A stretch of DNA of 64,000 bases, from positions 744,001 through 808,000 of the forward strand of contig JBAGRR010000001.1 in the NCBI GenBank assembly GCA_036924835.1, written 5' to 3'. Source of the DNA: Nitrobacteraceae bacterium AZCC 1564 (GTDB lineage: Bacteria > Pseudomonadota > Alphaproteobacteria > Rhizobiales > Xanthobacteraceae). Every line of letters begins with the position of its first letter. Within the stretch, counting starts at the first letter, position 1. Positions 47,882 to 56,534 of the stretch are shown piece by piece. Both the position numbers and the translations under genes were made by a program. The notes under the pieces were generated by a model. The model was not told the origin of the DNA, did not search any database, and saw only the letters and a program-made list of their open reading frames with translations.

Positions 47882-48892
47882 TTAGCTCTTGATGTCAGAC
47901 GACCAGGTCTTTTCGATCTGCTTGACGACCGATTCCGGCATCGGAATGTAGTCGAGCTCTTCAGCCATCTTGGCGCCCTTTTCGAACGACCACTTGAAGA
48001 ACTTCAGAGCTTCAGCCGATGCAGCCTTATCGGCCGGGGTCTTGTGCATCAGGATGAAGGTTGCAGCCGTGATCGGCCAGGAGGCGTCGCCCGGCTGGTC
48101 GGTCAGGATGACGTAGTAGCCAGGAGCACGCGACCAGTCAGCGTTCGAGGCCGCGGCCTGGAATGCAGCAACGGTCGGCTGCACGGTCTTGCCAGCCTTG
48201 TTGATCATCGCTGCATAGGTCAGCTTGTTCTGCTTCGCATAGGCGTACTCGACATAGCCGATCGAGTTCTTGGTCTGGCCGATGTTGCCGGCAACGCCTT
48301 CGTTGCCCTTGGCACCGACGCCGGTGGGCCACTCAACTGCAGTACCGGAACCAACCTTGGCCTTCCACTCTGCGTTTGCCTTCGACAGGTAATCGGTGAA
48401 GTTGAAGGTCGTTCCCGAGCCATCCGAACGGCGCACAACGGTGATGGCGTCCGTCGGCAGCTGCAGCTTCGGATTCAGCTTGGCAATCGCGGCATCATTC
48501 CACTTGATGATCTTGCCGAGATAGATGTCGCCGAGCACTTCGCCCGAGAGCACAAGCTCACCGGACTTAATGCCTTCGAGGTTCACGACCGGAACGATCG
48601 CGCCCATCACCATCGGCCACTGTGCCAGACCGTCCTTATCGAGCTGCTCAGCCTTCAGCGGCGCGTCGGTCGCACCGAATGTCACGGTCTTGGCCTGGAT
48701 CTGCTTGATGCCACCGCCCGAACCGATCGACTGATAGTTCAGACCGTTGCCGGTCTCCTTCTTATAGGCGTCAGCCCACTTCGAGTAGATCGGGAACGGG
48801 AACGTCGCTCCCGCGCCAGTGATGTCGGCGGCAAAAGCCGACGTCGATGCGGCCACGAGACCAGCAGCGACGATTGTTTTGATGAAATTCAC
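47882..48892 (-). CDS. pstS: Phosphate-binding periplasmic protein
   Basis: A 336-residue protein with a signal peptide cleaved near AFA-AD. The mature protein begins with [16 protein letters not shown], and the phosphate-contact segments [14 protein letters not shown] and [16 protein letters not shown] are all present. It captures phosphate for PstCAB. First gene of the operon, directly behind a Pho box. Confidence 0.97.
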   Translation of the reverse strand: MNFIKTIVAAGLVAASTSAFAADITGAGATFPFPIYSKWADAYKKETGNGLNYQSIGSGGGIKQIQAKTVTFGATDAPLKAEQLDKDGLAQWPMVMGAIVPVVNLEGIKSGELVLSGEVLGDIYLGKIIKWNDAAIAKLNPKLQLPTDAITVVRRSDGSGTTFNFTDYLSKANAEWKAKVGSGTAVEWPTGVGAKGNEGVAGNIGQTKNSIGYVEYAYAKQNKLTYAAMINKAGKTVQPTVAAFQAAASNADWSRAPGYYVILTDQPGDASWPITAATFILMHKTPADKAASAEALKFFKWSFEKGAKMAEELDYIPMPESVVKQIEKTWSSDIKS

Positions 48893-49447
48893 AGGTTCTC
48901 TCCATCTTGTGAGCGGGCGCGCAATCCTTTGAGATCGCCTCCCGAGGCCGCCTGTCTAAAGGTCCGGCATAGAGCTTTTATGGAGGTTGGATGACAGTCA
49001 TATGACACCCAACGGAGGTATCATTTAACTAGCGGATACCCCAACAAGTGACTGAAATATATGAAGAAATACCAGCACCCACTGAGCGCAGCATCCTTCG
49101 GACAATCCGCGAGAAGGGAGTGTTAACGCCGTTATATGACAAGGCAACGACTATCAAACACCTGTTCGCATGCGGGGCTTTGCCAATACAGAGCGCACCG
49201 AAGACGCGGCTCACCGCAAAGAGTCTTAATGAATGATTACCTTTCGTAGCGTTACCTAAGAGAGCGCACGCTGCAGTGAACTTTGCGGCTCGATAGCGGA
49301 TAGCGCAGCACATTGGGCAACGGCGAAAGAGCTTGCCGAGAGGGAGCAAATCATCGCAAACAAACGAGCCTGAGCGCTCTCTTCCGTCGAAGAGAAGCGC
49401 GCTCGCGAAAACTCTACTGGCGCTGAGAGCGCGCTGGTCAGTGAGCT
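48893..49447. other. Intergenic region upstream of pstS
   Basis: 555 bp containing the pstS leader and Pho box on its left side. The rest holds no convincing gene: two short frames (plus strand 49048-49236, minus strand 49029-49349) overlap each other and lack ribosome-binding sites. The right part has several GAGCGC-type short repeats without a clear structure. Confidence 0.5.
48990..49007 (-). promoter_or_regulatory. Pho box of the pst operon
   Basis: On the minus strand TGTCATATGACTGTCATC shows the two 7-bp direct repeats (TGTCATA, TGTCATC) with a 4-bp spacer typical of PhoB sites. It lies about 100 bp before pstS, so the operon encoding PhoB is likely autoregulated. Confidence 0.87.
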
Positions 49448-50695
49448 TCAGAGATAAGCAGCAAGACCGCCGCCGCTGTTCAACGTCCCCTGAACCGACA
49501 GCATGGTTCTGTAGCTCTGGATGAGCTTGTTCGTGACGTCATCGGTCACGCCGAGAACCTGCTTCTCCTCTTCGCTCATGTTCAGATAGCCCTGGATCAC
49601 TCCACCTGGACCAGATGACGAACTGTCTCCTGAAGGGGTCATGGCACCAAGGATGTTCGCGCGCGTGCGCCGCTCAAGCTCAGTCTTGGCCGCATAAGTC
49701 TCCTGACTCGAGAACGACGAGTCCTGGTTCAGAACAATTGTTGCCAGGGTTCGATTGTCGAAGTTGGAAAAATCGACAAGCTGACCGGTCTTCCGGGATG
49801 GATCGAAAACCAATTCACTCCCATTGTCCCTAGCGTGGTTCTCCTGATCATCAAGCATCGACCGGGCATAGGCAGCGACATCTTGGGTGGTGGAATCTGG
49901 ACCAATCGCACCAATGCCGGGAGCCGACTGGTCGAGCAGCGCACGGATTGGATCATTGCTGTTGCCGGTGTCCGGTGCCTTGCCGAACGACGCCTTTGCT
50001 GCCGAGAGCCCATCCATGATGGCCTGCTTCTGATCCTTCCAAGCATCTGTTGCCTTTTCGGCATCGCCCGCCTGATCCAGGTAGTCCGACGCCGCCTGAT
50101 AAAGGCCCGCATAATCACCGGTATGGCGCGCAATCACGACGTGTGACGCCATTGCGCGGTTGAAACGCGAGGTCAATTCAGCAGCGGCGGCCGCCTTCTC
50201 ATCGTCACTGAAAACGCCGTCTGTATTCGACGCAACCTGAGACAAAATCTCTCTGCTCTGACTGCTCAGATCGACTGCGACCTTCCCGTCCAGCATGGCG
50301 GAGGAGATGCCGAGTTCGTCATACTGGTCGTCGAACCATGCACGAATGGCATCGAGCGGATCCGATGGCGCATCTGTTGGATCCGACGGCGCGTCTGGCG
50401 CACTCGTCTCATCCGATGCTGGCGCAGCGTCAGCACCTTCCGTCTCATCGGAAGCCAATGAATGATCCGCTGCGGCTGCCGACGCGCTTCGATCCGAAGC
50501 ATCCGCGGCCATCTTGGCTAGATGAGCCTTTGCTCCATCGGAAAACGTCACGATGGTGGACGAAGAAGAAGCCGACGGCGCGTTCTCGTCCTCGCCCATG
50601 TGCTGCACCAAACTCGGCTGAGCCACCATCGCTGCATAGCCGTTCCGTGCGTAATTCAGCAGCGAAGTAGGATAGGATCCGATGGTCGACGACAT
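49448..50695 (-). CDS. Hypothetical Asp/Ser/Ala-rich protein (415 aa)
   Basis: Not recognised. 415 residues from the ATG at 50695, chosen for a GGAGG site 8 bp upstream. Residues about 45-115 are low-complexity Ser/Ala/Asp with imperfect DAPSDPTDAPSDPLDA repeats. The C-terminal 300 residues are helical, with repeated short blocks such as LDDQENHARDNGSEL and IVLNQDSSFSSQETYAAKTE. No signal peptide, membrane helix or catalytic motif is visible. The acidic, linker-rich design resembles secreted or surface proteins, but no export signal is evident. Single-gene unit. Confidence 0.75.
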   Translation of the reverse strand: MSSTIGSYPTSLLNYARNGYAAMVAQPSLVQHMGEDENAPSASSSSTIVTFSDGAKAHLAKMAADASDRSASAAAADHSLASDETEGADAAPASDETSAPDAPSDPTDAPSDPLDAIRAWFDDQYDELGISSAMLDGKVAVDLSSQSREILSQVASNTDGVFSDDEKAAAAAELTSRFNRAMASHVVIARHTGDYAGLYQAASDYLDQAGDAEKATDAWKDQKQAIMDGLSAAKASFGKAPDTGNSNDPIRALLDQSAPGIGAIGPDSTTQDVAAYARSMLDDQENHARDNGSELVFDPSRKTGQLVDFSNFDNRTLATIVLNQDSSFSSQETYAAKTELERRTRANILGAMTPSGDSSSSGPGGVIQGYLNMSEEEKQVLGVTDDVTNKLIQSYRTMLSVQGTLNSGGGLAAYL

Positions 50696-50913
50696 GGCGA
50701 GAGCCTCCAGCAAGCATTAGCTTGCCAAGGCCCTGCAGGCTCCATGCCAAACCGCAAATGCGTGGAATCCCGAGATAATTCCCATATCCGCCTGACTTGC
50801 CGCGACCCCATGCGGCAAGTTTTGCACTGTCCCTGAGGGGAATCTACCTAGCTGACCAGAGAGGCCGGCCCCCTCTGGGACGCCCCAACAAAAGCGTAGT
50901 TGGGATTCTGCGT

Positions 50914-52440
50914 CTATTTCCAGTAGGGCTGCACCTTGCTGAAGGTTTTCTGGGCCCGCTCGGCAGCAGCGAGAACAGCCGTCTCACGGGCTTCTTCGTG
51001 ACCAATCACCAACCCAGCCGCGAACGTTGCTTCTGACATTTCCGCAGCGATCTCTTTTGAACGAGATACGTGGACGGAGATGTCATTAAGATTGCCGAGA
51101 TAGTCCTGTATGTCCTTCAGTGCTGCGACAAACTTCCGTTGACGCTTGCGCATCTTTTTTCCCGAAAACAACGCTTCAAAGAATTCGGACGCGTAGCGCA
51201 CTTTCTTGGCCTGAATCCGCAATTTGTGTCGCTGTCTAGTGTCGAGTTCAAGCAAACGGCGTCCTCGCTTGCGAATTTTCCGCCATCGCCGATTCAACTG
51301 CGCAACAACCGCCGTCTCAACCGGCTCCTCGCAGCGTTCGCGCAACAGCATATCTTGCGGCCTGCGCCAGCGTCCAATTTCAAGCCATTCCGCAACATTC
51401 AGCGTGAGATTGCGAAACCGCTGAGAACATACCGCTGCCTTTGCCCGCTCGAGCGCCGCATCCCGCCGCTTTTCGAGTTCGCCAGTCAGAGGTCGCAGCT
51501 CGGGCGAATGAGCAGAGCCTTCAAGTGGATGAACAACCTCTGTCAGAAAAACATCCAGCTCGCGCACCGGACTGAGTTCGGCGGTAAGCCATTTCAGTTC
51601 AGCTTTGATGCCATCTGTTTTTTTTCCAGGGATGATATCCGAGAAAAGCGACATCGCTGTGCGCAGACGGCGCAGACCGACGCGCATCTGATGAACCCCT
51701 TCGGGATCTGACGCAAGTACCGCGGATTTGTTTGCAACAACCTGCTTAAGACACGCGCCGGCAACAAGTCGAAACGCATCTGATGTCGCCATCCCAGCTT
51801 CAATCGTAATGATGTCGGCTTTCTCAACCGCGGCCTCATGACCGTCCAGCAGTTCATAGCCGCGCTGAGACTTGCTCTTGACCGCCAGATCCGCATGCGC
51901 GGAACGCGACAACGAACGAGCAATTCTGAACAGATGCGCCTTGTTCCCTCGCTTGAGCTCCAGTTCTGCCTCGTTAAGGGCAATCGTGCTTTTTCCCGTA
52001 TCTATCGAACCTTGGTCGACCGATAACGTGATCTCGTAATCCTTGGTTTTAAGCGGATAGGTGCTGCGTCGGACGCGCGTCTCAAAGACAGGCAGCAATT
52101 CGTCTTGAAAATTCTCATCAATGAAAGGTTGCAGTGCAGTACCTTGGGCAGCGTCCAGATCGGGACGATCTCCACGGATTTCGGTTTCCCATTCGCCACG
52201 CTCAAACAACTCACCATCGGACGCCTTGATAGTCTGCACATAATGGTCGCCGATGCGTCGTACACGTAATGTCAGACCGTGCTTGTGCAACTTGAGCTGG
52301 TCCGTATCGAAATAAACCGAGGTAAGATCCTCACTTTGGGCAGGATCATTGTCATTGCTCGAAAGCGGCAGCTTCTTGAGCTCCCCCGGCAATTCGAGTT
52401 TGATCTCGACTTCCTTTGGCGACGGCATGACCCAGCTCAC
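50914..52440 (-). CDS. CYTH-CHAD domain protein, probable inorganic triphosphatase
   Basis: A 508-residue protein; translation may begin at the second Met (52428), giving MPSPKEVEIKLEL. The N-terminal CYTH domain starts with the EVEIKLEL metal/phosphate motif and alternates charged strands. The C-terminal CHAD domain (about residues 220-500) has the His/Arg/Lys-rich helices GVHQMRVGLRRLRTAMSLF and HKLRIQAKKVRYASEFFE. Such fusions hydrolyse tripolyphosphate and may bind polyphosphate. It lies near the pst-pho genes, which fits phosphate storage, though linkage is loose. Confidence 0.9.
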   Translation of the reverse strand: MSWVMPSPKEVEIKLELPGELKKLPLSSNDNDPAQSEDLTSVYFDTDQLKLHKHGLTLRVRRIGDHYVQTIKASDGELFERGEWETEIRGDRPDLDAAQGTALQPFIDENFQDELLPVFETRVRRSTYPLKTKDYEITLSVDQGSIDTGKSTIALNEAELELKRGNKAHLFRIARSLSRSAHADLAVKSKSQRGYELLDGHEAAVEKADIITIEAGMATSDAFRLVAGACLKQVVANKSAVLASDPEGVHQMRVGLRRLRTAMSLFSDIIPGKKTDGIKAELKWLTAELSPVRELDVFLTEVVHPLEGSAHSPELRPLTGELEKRRDAALERAKAAVCSQRFRNLTLNVAEWLEIGRWRRPQDMLLRERCEEPVETAVVAQLNRRWRKIRKRGRRLLELDTRQRHKLRIQAKKVRYASEFFEALFSGKKMRKRQRKFVAALKDIQDYLGNLNDISVHVSRSKEIAAEMSEATFAAGLVIGHEEARETAVLAAAERAQKTFSKVQPYWK

Positions 52441-52489
52441 GAGACCCGCATTCCAAATGAGAATCGCTACAGAGTAACCTTGGTTCCGC

Positions 52490-52633
52490 GGCTACCTTTA
52501 GGCAGCCATTGACCCAAGCGTAGAACAGGTCAGCAGTTGGTGCCAACGCCTTCCGTCTGGATGCGTGATGATGTAGCAGCCCCACCAAGGCTTTCGGTGG
52601 GCTCGCCTACCCAAAGAGGCCGAACTTCGCCTC
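52490..52633 (-). other. Cluster of short hairpins, possible structured RNA
   Basis: Within the 296-bp gap before the CYTH-CHAD gene there are four separate inverted repeats: GGCT-A-CC/GG-C-AGCC (52490-52507), GTTG/CAAC (52536-52547), AGC-CCACC/GGTGGGCT with one bulge (52578-52603) and GAGGC/GCCTC (52616-52633). No credible gene covers them. This density suggests a structured transcript or leader on either strand. No known RNA class is recognised. Confidence 0.4.
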
Positions 52634-52736
52634 ACCCTGTAACGGTTGCGCTGAAAGGGCAGCCCCCTCTTGGTGACCACTGATCGAAGCTCTCTGAAAG
52701 ACGGGCCTTCGCGCGACCGATAGCGCCTGTTACAGC

Positions 52737-53474
52737 TCAGTGCCCGGCCCGATAACGTGCAATCCGATCATGTAATCCCGGCGCGCTGACCGAGCGCACA
52801 AGTTCAGCCAGATCGGTATCGTTGTTCTGTGGTGATGTGAGATGCAGAATGCGGTTGCGCACCGCTCGATCTAATGGCCCGATTTGTGCAATGATCTCGT
52901 CGGCTCTGATCCGCAGAACGTCCGGCTCGATCAGGTCAGTCAGGAGCCCGATCTGCAGTGCAGTGTTCGCATCGATTGTTGTGTTGTTTAGCAGAATGTC
53001 CCGCGCAGTCTGCGTCCCAACAAGTCGCGCGAGATGGCCCGTGCCCAGCGCCACGCCAAAGCGAAAGCCAGGGAATCGGAACTTCGCTGCAGCCGATCCC
53101 ACCCTGTAGGTGCACGATGCTGCGATGTCGGCCCCTGCTCCCATCGCAGCCCCGTGAACGAGTGCAATGCTGACGAACGACGATTGCCGCAACCGCTGCA
53201 AAAGCTGCTCGATGCGCGTAAAGCGCAGCAGCAAATCGCCGTGGGACGCAGATTCATAGCCCGTGAAGTCAAAGCCGCCGCAGAATGCCTTGCCGTTCGC
53301 CGCAATGACGACGGCACGGCAATCCTCGTTCTCCGACCGCTCGATCCAGCCAAGGAGCTGATCGACAAGATCGCTGCTCAGCGAGTTGGCTTTGTCAGCC
53401 CGATCAAGCGTCAGGAAACGGACACCATCAACCAGCGGCGACGCGATTACATACTCTTTGCGCTCGTGGTCCAT
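52737..53474 (-). CDS. Enoyl-CoA hydratase/isomerase family protein
   Basis: A 245-residue crotonase-fold protein with the oxyanion motifs FCGGFDFTGYE and HGAAMGAGADIAAS, then FRFPGFRFGVALGTGHLA. The usual second catalytic Glu (in PE-x-GLG) is replaced by the FRFG sequence, so simple hydration is uncertain. It overlaps the 3' end of the CoA-transferase gene by 28 bases and is co-transcribed with it. Part of the IclR-linked cluster. Confidence 0.85.
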   Translation of the reverse strand: MDHERKEYVIASPLVDGVRFLTLDRADKANSLSSDLVDQLLGWIERSENEDCRAVVIAANGKAFCGGFDFTGYESASHGDLLLRFTRIEQLLQRLRQSSFVSIALVHGAAMGAGADIAASCTYRVGSAAAKFRFPGFRFGVALGTGHLARLVGTQTARDILLNNTTIDANTALQIGLLTDLIEPDVLRIRADEIIAQIGPLDRAVRNRILHLTSPQNNDTDLAELVRSVSAPGLHDRIARYRAGH

Positions 53475-54619
53475 TCCGTGAAAACCTCTTCATTGTGCTC
53501 GCCAAGACCGGGCGGCGCTTTTTCGATCCGGTAGTCGAAATCCGAGATCTTGACCGGAAAACCGACTGTTTTTGTCGTCGCGCCGTTGGACACCTTGATC
53601 GAATGCACGAGCCCAAGGTGTTCGACCTGTTCGTTCGACAGAATTTCACGATAATCGAGCACAGGCGCGCAAGGGATGCCCCTGGCGTCGAGCGCCGCAA
53701 CCCATTCGTCCGCGTTTTGCGTCAGAAAGATCGGCTGCACGATGGTGGCAAGTTCTTTCTGGTTACGTGCGCGATCAAGCTGCGTGACGAACCGGGGATC
53801 GTCCGGCAAATCCGGCCGACCGACCACATCGCAGAAATCGCGCCACAGTTTGTCGTTTCCAGCGGCCACCGTGAACGGCCGATCCTTCGCATCGAAACCC
53901 TGATAGGGCGCGTTGCGCGGATGCGCGGCCCCCAACCGCTTGGGTGCGATGCCGGTGCCGAAGAATTCGCTCGTTTGCAGCGCCGCCATGCCGACCAGCG
54001 AACCGAGCATCGAACAATCGATGTAGGCGCCTTGTCCGGTTTCCCGCGCTTTCATGATCGCAGCCAGTGACGTAAACGCTGCATAGAGTCCCGCGCCGAA
54101 ATCACCGATGGGGACGCCGCATTTGACGGGTGGGCCGCTCTCTTCTCCGGTGACGCTCATGACGCCGCTCATGGCTTGCACTGTGACGTCGAATGCACCC
54201 TTCTGAGCGTAAGGCCCGGTCTGGCCATATCCGGAGATCGAACAGTAAACGATCCGCGGGTTATGCTTACGCAGCTCTTCATAGCCAAGCCCGAGGCGCT
54301 TCGGGACACCGGGACGATAGTTCTCGACAAAAAGATCCGCGGTCGCAACCAGTGCATAGAACCGCTTCATGTCATCCGGGTTCCTCACATCGACGGTAAT
54401 GCTGCGCTTGTTGCGATTGACCGAGGTGAAATTACCGCTGATCGGCGCGCCGCTATCGCCTTGAATGGCAGGCGGCCAATTCCGCATGCCGTCGCCACCA
54501 TCCGGTCGCTCGACCTTGACCACGTCTGCGCCGAGATCGGCAAACAAGCTTCCCGCAAAGGGGCCAGCTGCGATCTGCGCAAATTCCAAAACACGTATGC
54601 CGGTGAGAGGACCGTTCAT
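53447..54619 (-). CDS. CaiB/BaiF-family CoA transferase
   Basis: A 390-residue class III CoA transferase. It shows LEFAQIAAGPFAGSLFADLGADVVKVE in two parts at the N-terminus, the SVNRNKRSITVDVRN block and the catalytic Asp expected in IGDFGAGLYAAF. It moves CoA from one acyl-CoA to another acid without ATP. It sits between an IclR regulator and an enoyl-CoA hydratase, so it probably activates or recycles the pathway acid. Substrate not predictable. Confidence 0.9.
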   Translation of the reverse strand: MNGPLTGIRVLEFAQIAAGPFAGSLFADLGADVVKVERPDGGDGMRNWPPAIQGDSGAPISGNFTSVNRNKRSITVDVRNPDDMKRFYALVATADLFVENYRPGVPKRLGLGYEELRKHNPRIVYCSISGYGQTGPYAQKGAFDVTVQAMSGVMSVTGEESGPPVKCGVPIGDFGAGLYAAFTSLAAIMKARETGQGAYIDCSMLGSLVGMAALQTSEFFGTGIAPKRLGAAHPRNAPYQGFDAKDRPFTVAAGNDKLWRDFCDVVGRPDLPDDPRFVTQLDRARNQKELATIVQPIFLTQNADEWVAALDARGIPCAPVLDYREILSNEQVEHLGLVHSIKVSNGATTKTVGFPVKISDFDYRIEKAPPGLGEHNEEVFTEWTTSAKSM

Positions 54620-54647
54620 TGATTTGACCTATGATGATGATCTGGAC

Positions 54648-55421
54648 TTAAGCTGTTTTGCGGGCCGATTGAGCGTCGCCCGAATATCCAAGAGCCCGCG
54701 AGATGGAATTTGCGACCGCGATGACCTCGGGCACCTGATCGCGCATGAATGTCGGCTTCATGCGCGTCGCGGGTCCGGATATCCCGATCGCGCCAACCAC
54801 TTGCCCTGAGGAATCGCGAATGGGTGCCCCCACGCCGCAGACACCTTCGCGCCACTCACCACGATTGATCGCGTAGCCGAGTTGTCGGATGCGCGCGAGT
54901 TCGCGCTTCAGCTCTTCTGGGTCCGTGATGGTGCGTGATGTATGTTGCTCGAGGGACGTGCACACGCCTGCAATGACCTCCTCGCTCTGATACGCAAGAA
55001 GGACTTTGCCCGTCGCCACACAATAGGCGGGCGCGCTTTTTCCGATCTGGCTATAGGCCCTGACGGGCTGCGGACTATCGATCTTGTCGATGTAGACAAC
55101 GACATTCTCGATGAACACGGACAAGTGCACCGTCTCGCCAGTCTTGTCCGCCAGCGCCTGCAGGAACGCGCTCGAAACGTTCTTGATATCCACTTTTGCG
55201 AGCACCTGAGAACCCAGCTCCCAGAGCTTCAACGTCGCGGAGTATTTCCCGCTATCGCCATTCGACTGCGCAAACCCGCACGATACCAGCGTCTTCAGAA
55301 GGCGATGAGAATTGCTCTTGGTCAGACCTAACTCGCGCGCGAGATCGCTGACGCCGCGCGGGCCCTCGGACGACGCCAGAGCCTGAAGCATTTTCATGCC
55401 TTTGAGAAAAGTCTTTTCCAT
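54648..55421 (-). CDS. IclR-family transcriptional regulator
   Basis: A 257-residue regulator. The N-terminal winged helix includes GVSDLARELGLTKSNSHRLL, and the C-terminal effector domain contains CVATGKVLLAY and the GVCGVGAPIRDSSGQVVGAI signature. It is divergent from the dehydrogenase gene at 55533 and upstream of the CoA-transferase gene, so it is placed to control both arms of the cluster. The ligand is probably the pathway acid. Confidence 0.92.
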   Translation of the reverse strand: MEKTFLKGMKMLQALASSEGPRGVSDLARELGLTKSNSHRLLKTLVSCGFAQSNGDSGKYSATLKLWELGSQVLAKVDIKNVSSAFLQALADKTGETVHLSVFIENVVVYIDKIDSPQPVRAYSQIGKSAPAYCVATGKVLLAYQSEEVIAGVCTSLEQHTSRTITDPEELKRELARIRQLGYAINRGEWREGVCGVGAPIRDSSGQVVGAIGISGPATRMKPTFMRDQVPEVIAVANSISRALGYSGDAQSARKTA

Positions 55422-55434
55422 CTCGTTCTATTAT

Positions 55435-55451
55435 TTGGAACGCCTGTTCAA
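55435..55451. promoter_or_regulatory. Candidate IclR operator
   Basis: A dyad TTGGAAC-GCCT-GTTCAA in the 111-bp divergent region between the IclR gene and the dehydrogenase gene, 14 bp from the IclR start codon. The symmetry and spacing are typical of IclR-family sites. The protein-site match is inferred. Confidence 0.5.
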
Positions 55452-55532
55452 TATTTAGGATAGACAGACAGGGCTTTCCTCGTCAATAAGTGAAGTGAAG
55501 CCCAGAAGAGGCCCGACAGGTGGGAAGCGCGG

Positions 55533-56492
55533 ATGCTTGTTGAACCGACCATTCTATTCGGTCACGTGGCGTATCAGCTCGGCGACGCCTTCAAGGCGCG
55601 CGGCAATCGAGGGCGGTACATCGAAGTCCGCAGCATCGATGACGTCGAGGCACGGCTGCACAACGCCGATGTGCTGGTGGTGTCCCGCTTCTGGCGCAAT
55701 GACTGGATTGAGCGCGCCGAACGTCTCAAGTTCATTCAGGCTGTTAGCGCTGGTACAGAGCAGTTTGACCGCGCGCGCCTCGCTGCCCGTGGTATTCGGC
55801 TAGCGAGCGCACAAGGCGCGAATGCCGGAGCGGTCGCCGAACATGCCATCGGCCTGCTGCTCTCGCTGAGCCGCCACCTTCATCTTGCCCGCGATCGGCA
55901 GCGCGAACACGTCTGGCGCCCGATGATCAGCAATCCTGAGGTGCGCGAACAGGAGCTTAGCGGCAAGACCATTGCGATTGTCGGGCTTGGCGAGATCGGT
56001 CAGCGAATTGCGATGCTTTCCAAAGCACTCGGCATGCGCGTTGTCGGCGTGAACCGGTCCGGACACTTCACTCAAGGCGTCGTCGATTCCGTCCAGACGA
56101 TCGCTCACATAGGTCAGATTCTGCGCGAGGCCGACGTTGTGGTGCTTGCCTGTCCGCTGACGCCGGAGACCGAAAACCTGATCGCTGCTCAACAGCTGAA
56201 AGAAATGAAACGCAATGCGTTTCTTATCAACGTTTCACGTGGACGGGTCGTCGATCAGTCCGCATTGATCGACGCATTGGCCAACGATACGATCGCCGGC
56301 GCAGGTCTCGACTGTTTCCACGACGAGCCACTTCCACCGTCATCTCCTCTTTGGGATTTCAAGAACGCGATCATCACGCCCCATAGCGGCGGCGAGACGC
56401 GAAGCTATGAAACCCGCGTCATCGATATCCTGACGGACAATCTCGGACGGCTCGCGCGGGGCGAAACTCAACTGTGCAATCAGGTCGTTTGA
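55533..56492 (+). CDS. D-2-hydroxyacid dehydrogenase family protein
   Basis: A 319-residue NAD-dependent dehydrogenase. It has the Rossmann motif IVGLGEIGQRIAM, the substrate Arg in NVSRGRVVDQSAL, the Glu in CFHDEPLPPSSPLW and the catalytic His in ITPHSGGE, so all triad residues are present. It reduces a 2-oxo acid or oxidises a D-2-hydroxy acid. First gene of the plus-strand arm of the IclR cluster, 42 bp before the enolase-superfamily gene. Confidence 0.88.
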   Translation: MLVEPTILFGHVAYQLGDAFKARGNRGRYIEVRSIDDVEARLHNADVLVVSRFWRNDWIERAERLKFIQAVSAGTEQFDRARLAARGIRLASAQGANAGAVAEHAIGLLLSLSRHLHLARDRQREHVWRPMISNPEVREQELSGKTIAIVGLGEIGQRIAMLSKALGMRVVGVNRSGHFTQGVVDSVQTIAHIGQILREADVVVLACPLTPETENLIAAQQLKEMKRNAFLINVSRGRVVDQSALIDALANDTIAGAGLDCFHDEPLPPSSPLWDFKNAIITPHSGGETRSYETRVIDILTDNLGRLARGETQLCNQVV

Positions 56493-56534
56493 CGCCCATC
56501 GAGACAATCCAAACATGTAAAAGGAGCTCGACCG

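Noticed and set aside
47804..48994. 396-codon open frame on the plus strand
   Set aside because: Antisense to pstS and its promoter; no start signal or family features.
49048..49236. Possible 62-residue gene upstream of pstS
   Set aside because: The composition is protein-like but the GTG start has no ribosome-binding site and no context supports it; left as undecided.
50811..50838. Terminator-like hairpin (CTTGCCGC/GCGGCAAG followed by TTTT)
   Set aside because: The T-run lies on the plus strand, but no plus-strand gene ends there and the flanking genes run on the minus strand.
52498..52680. Possible 60-residue minus-strand gene in the gap upstream of the CYTH-CHAD gene
   Set aside because: Covers the hairpin-rich stretch, overlaps another frame and has an unlikely composition; the repeats are better explained as non-coding structure.
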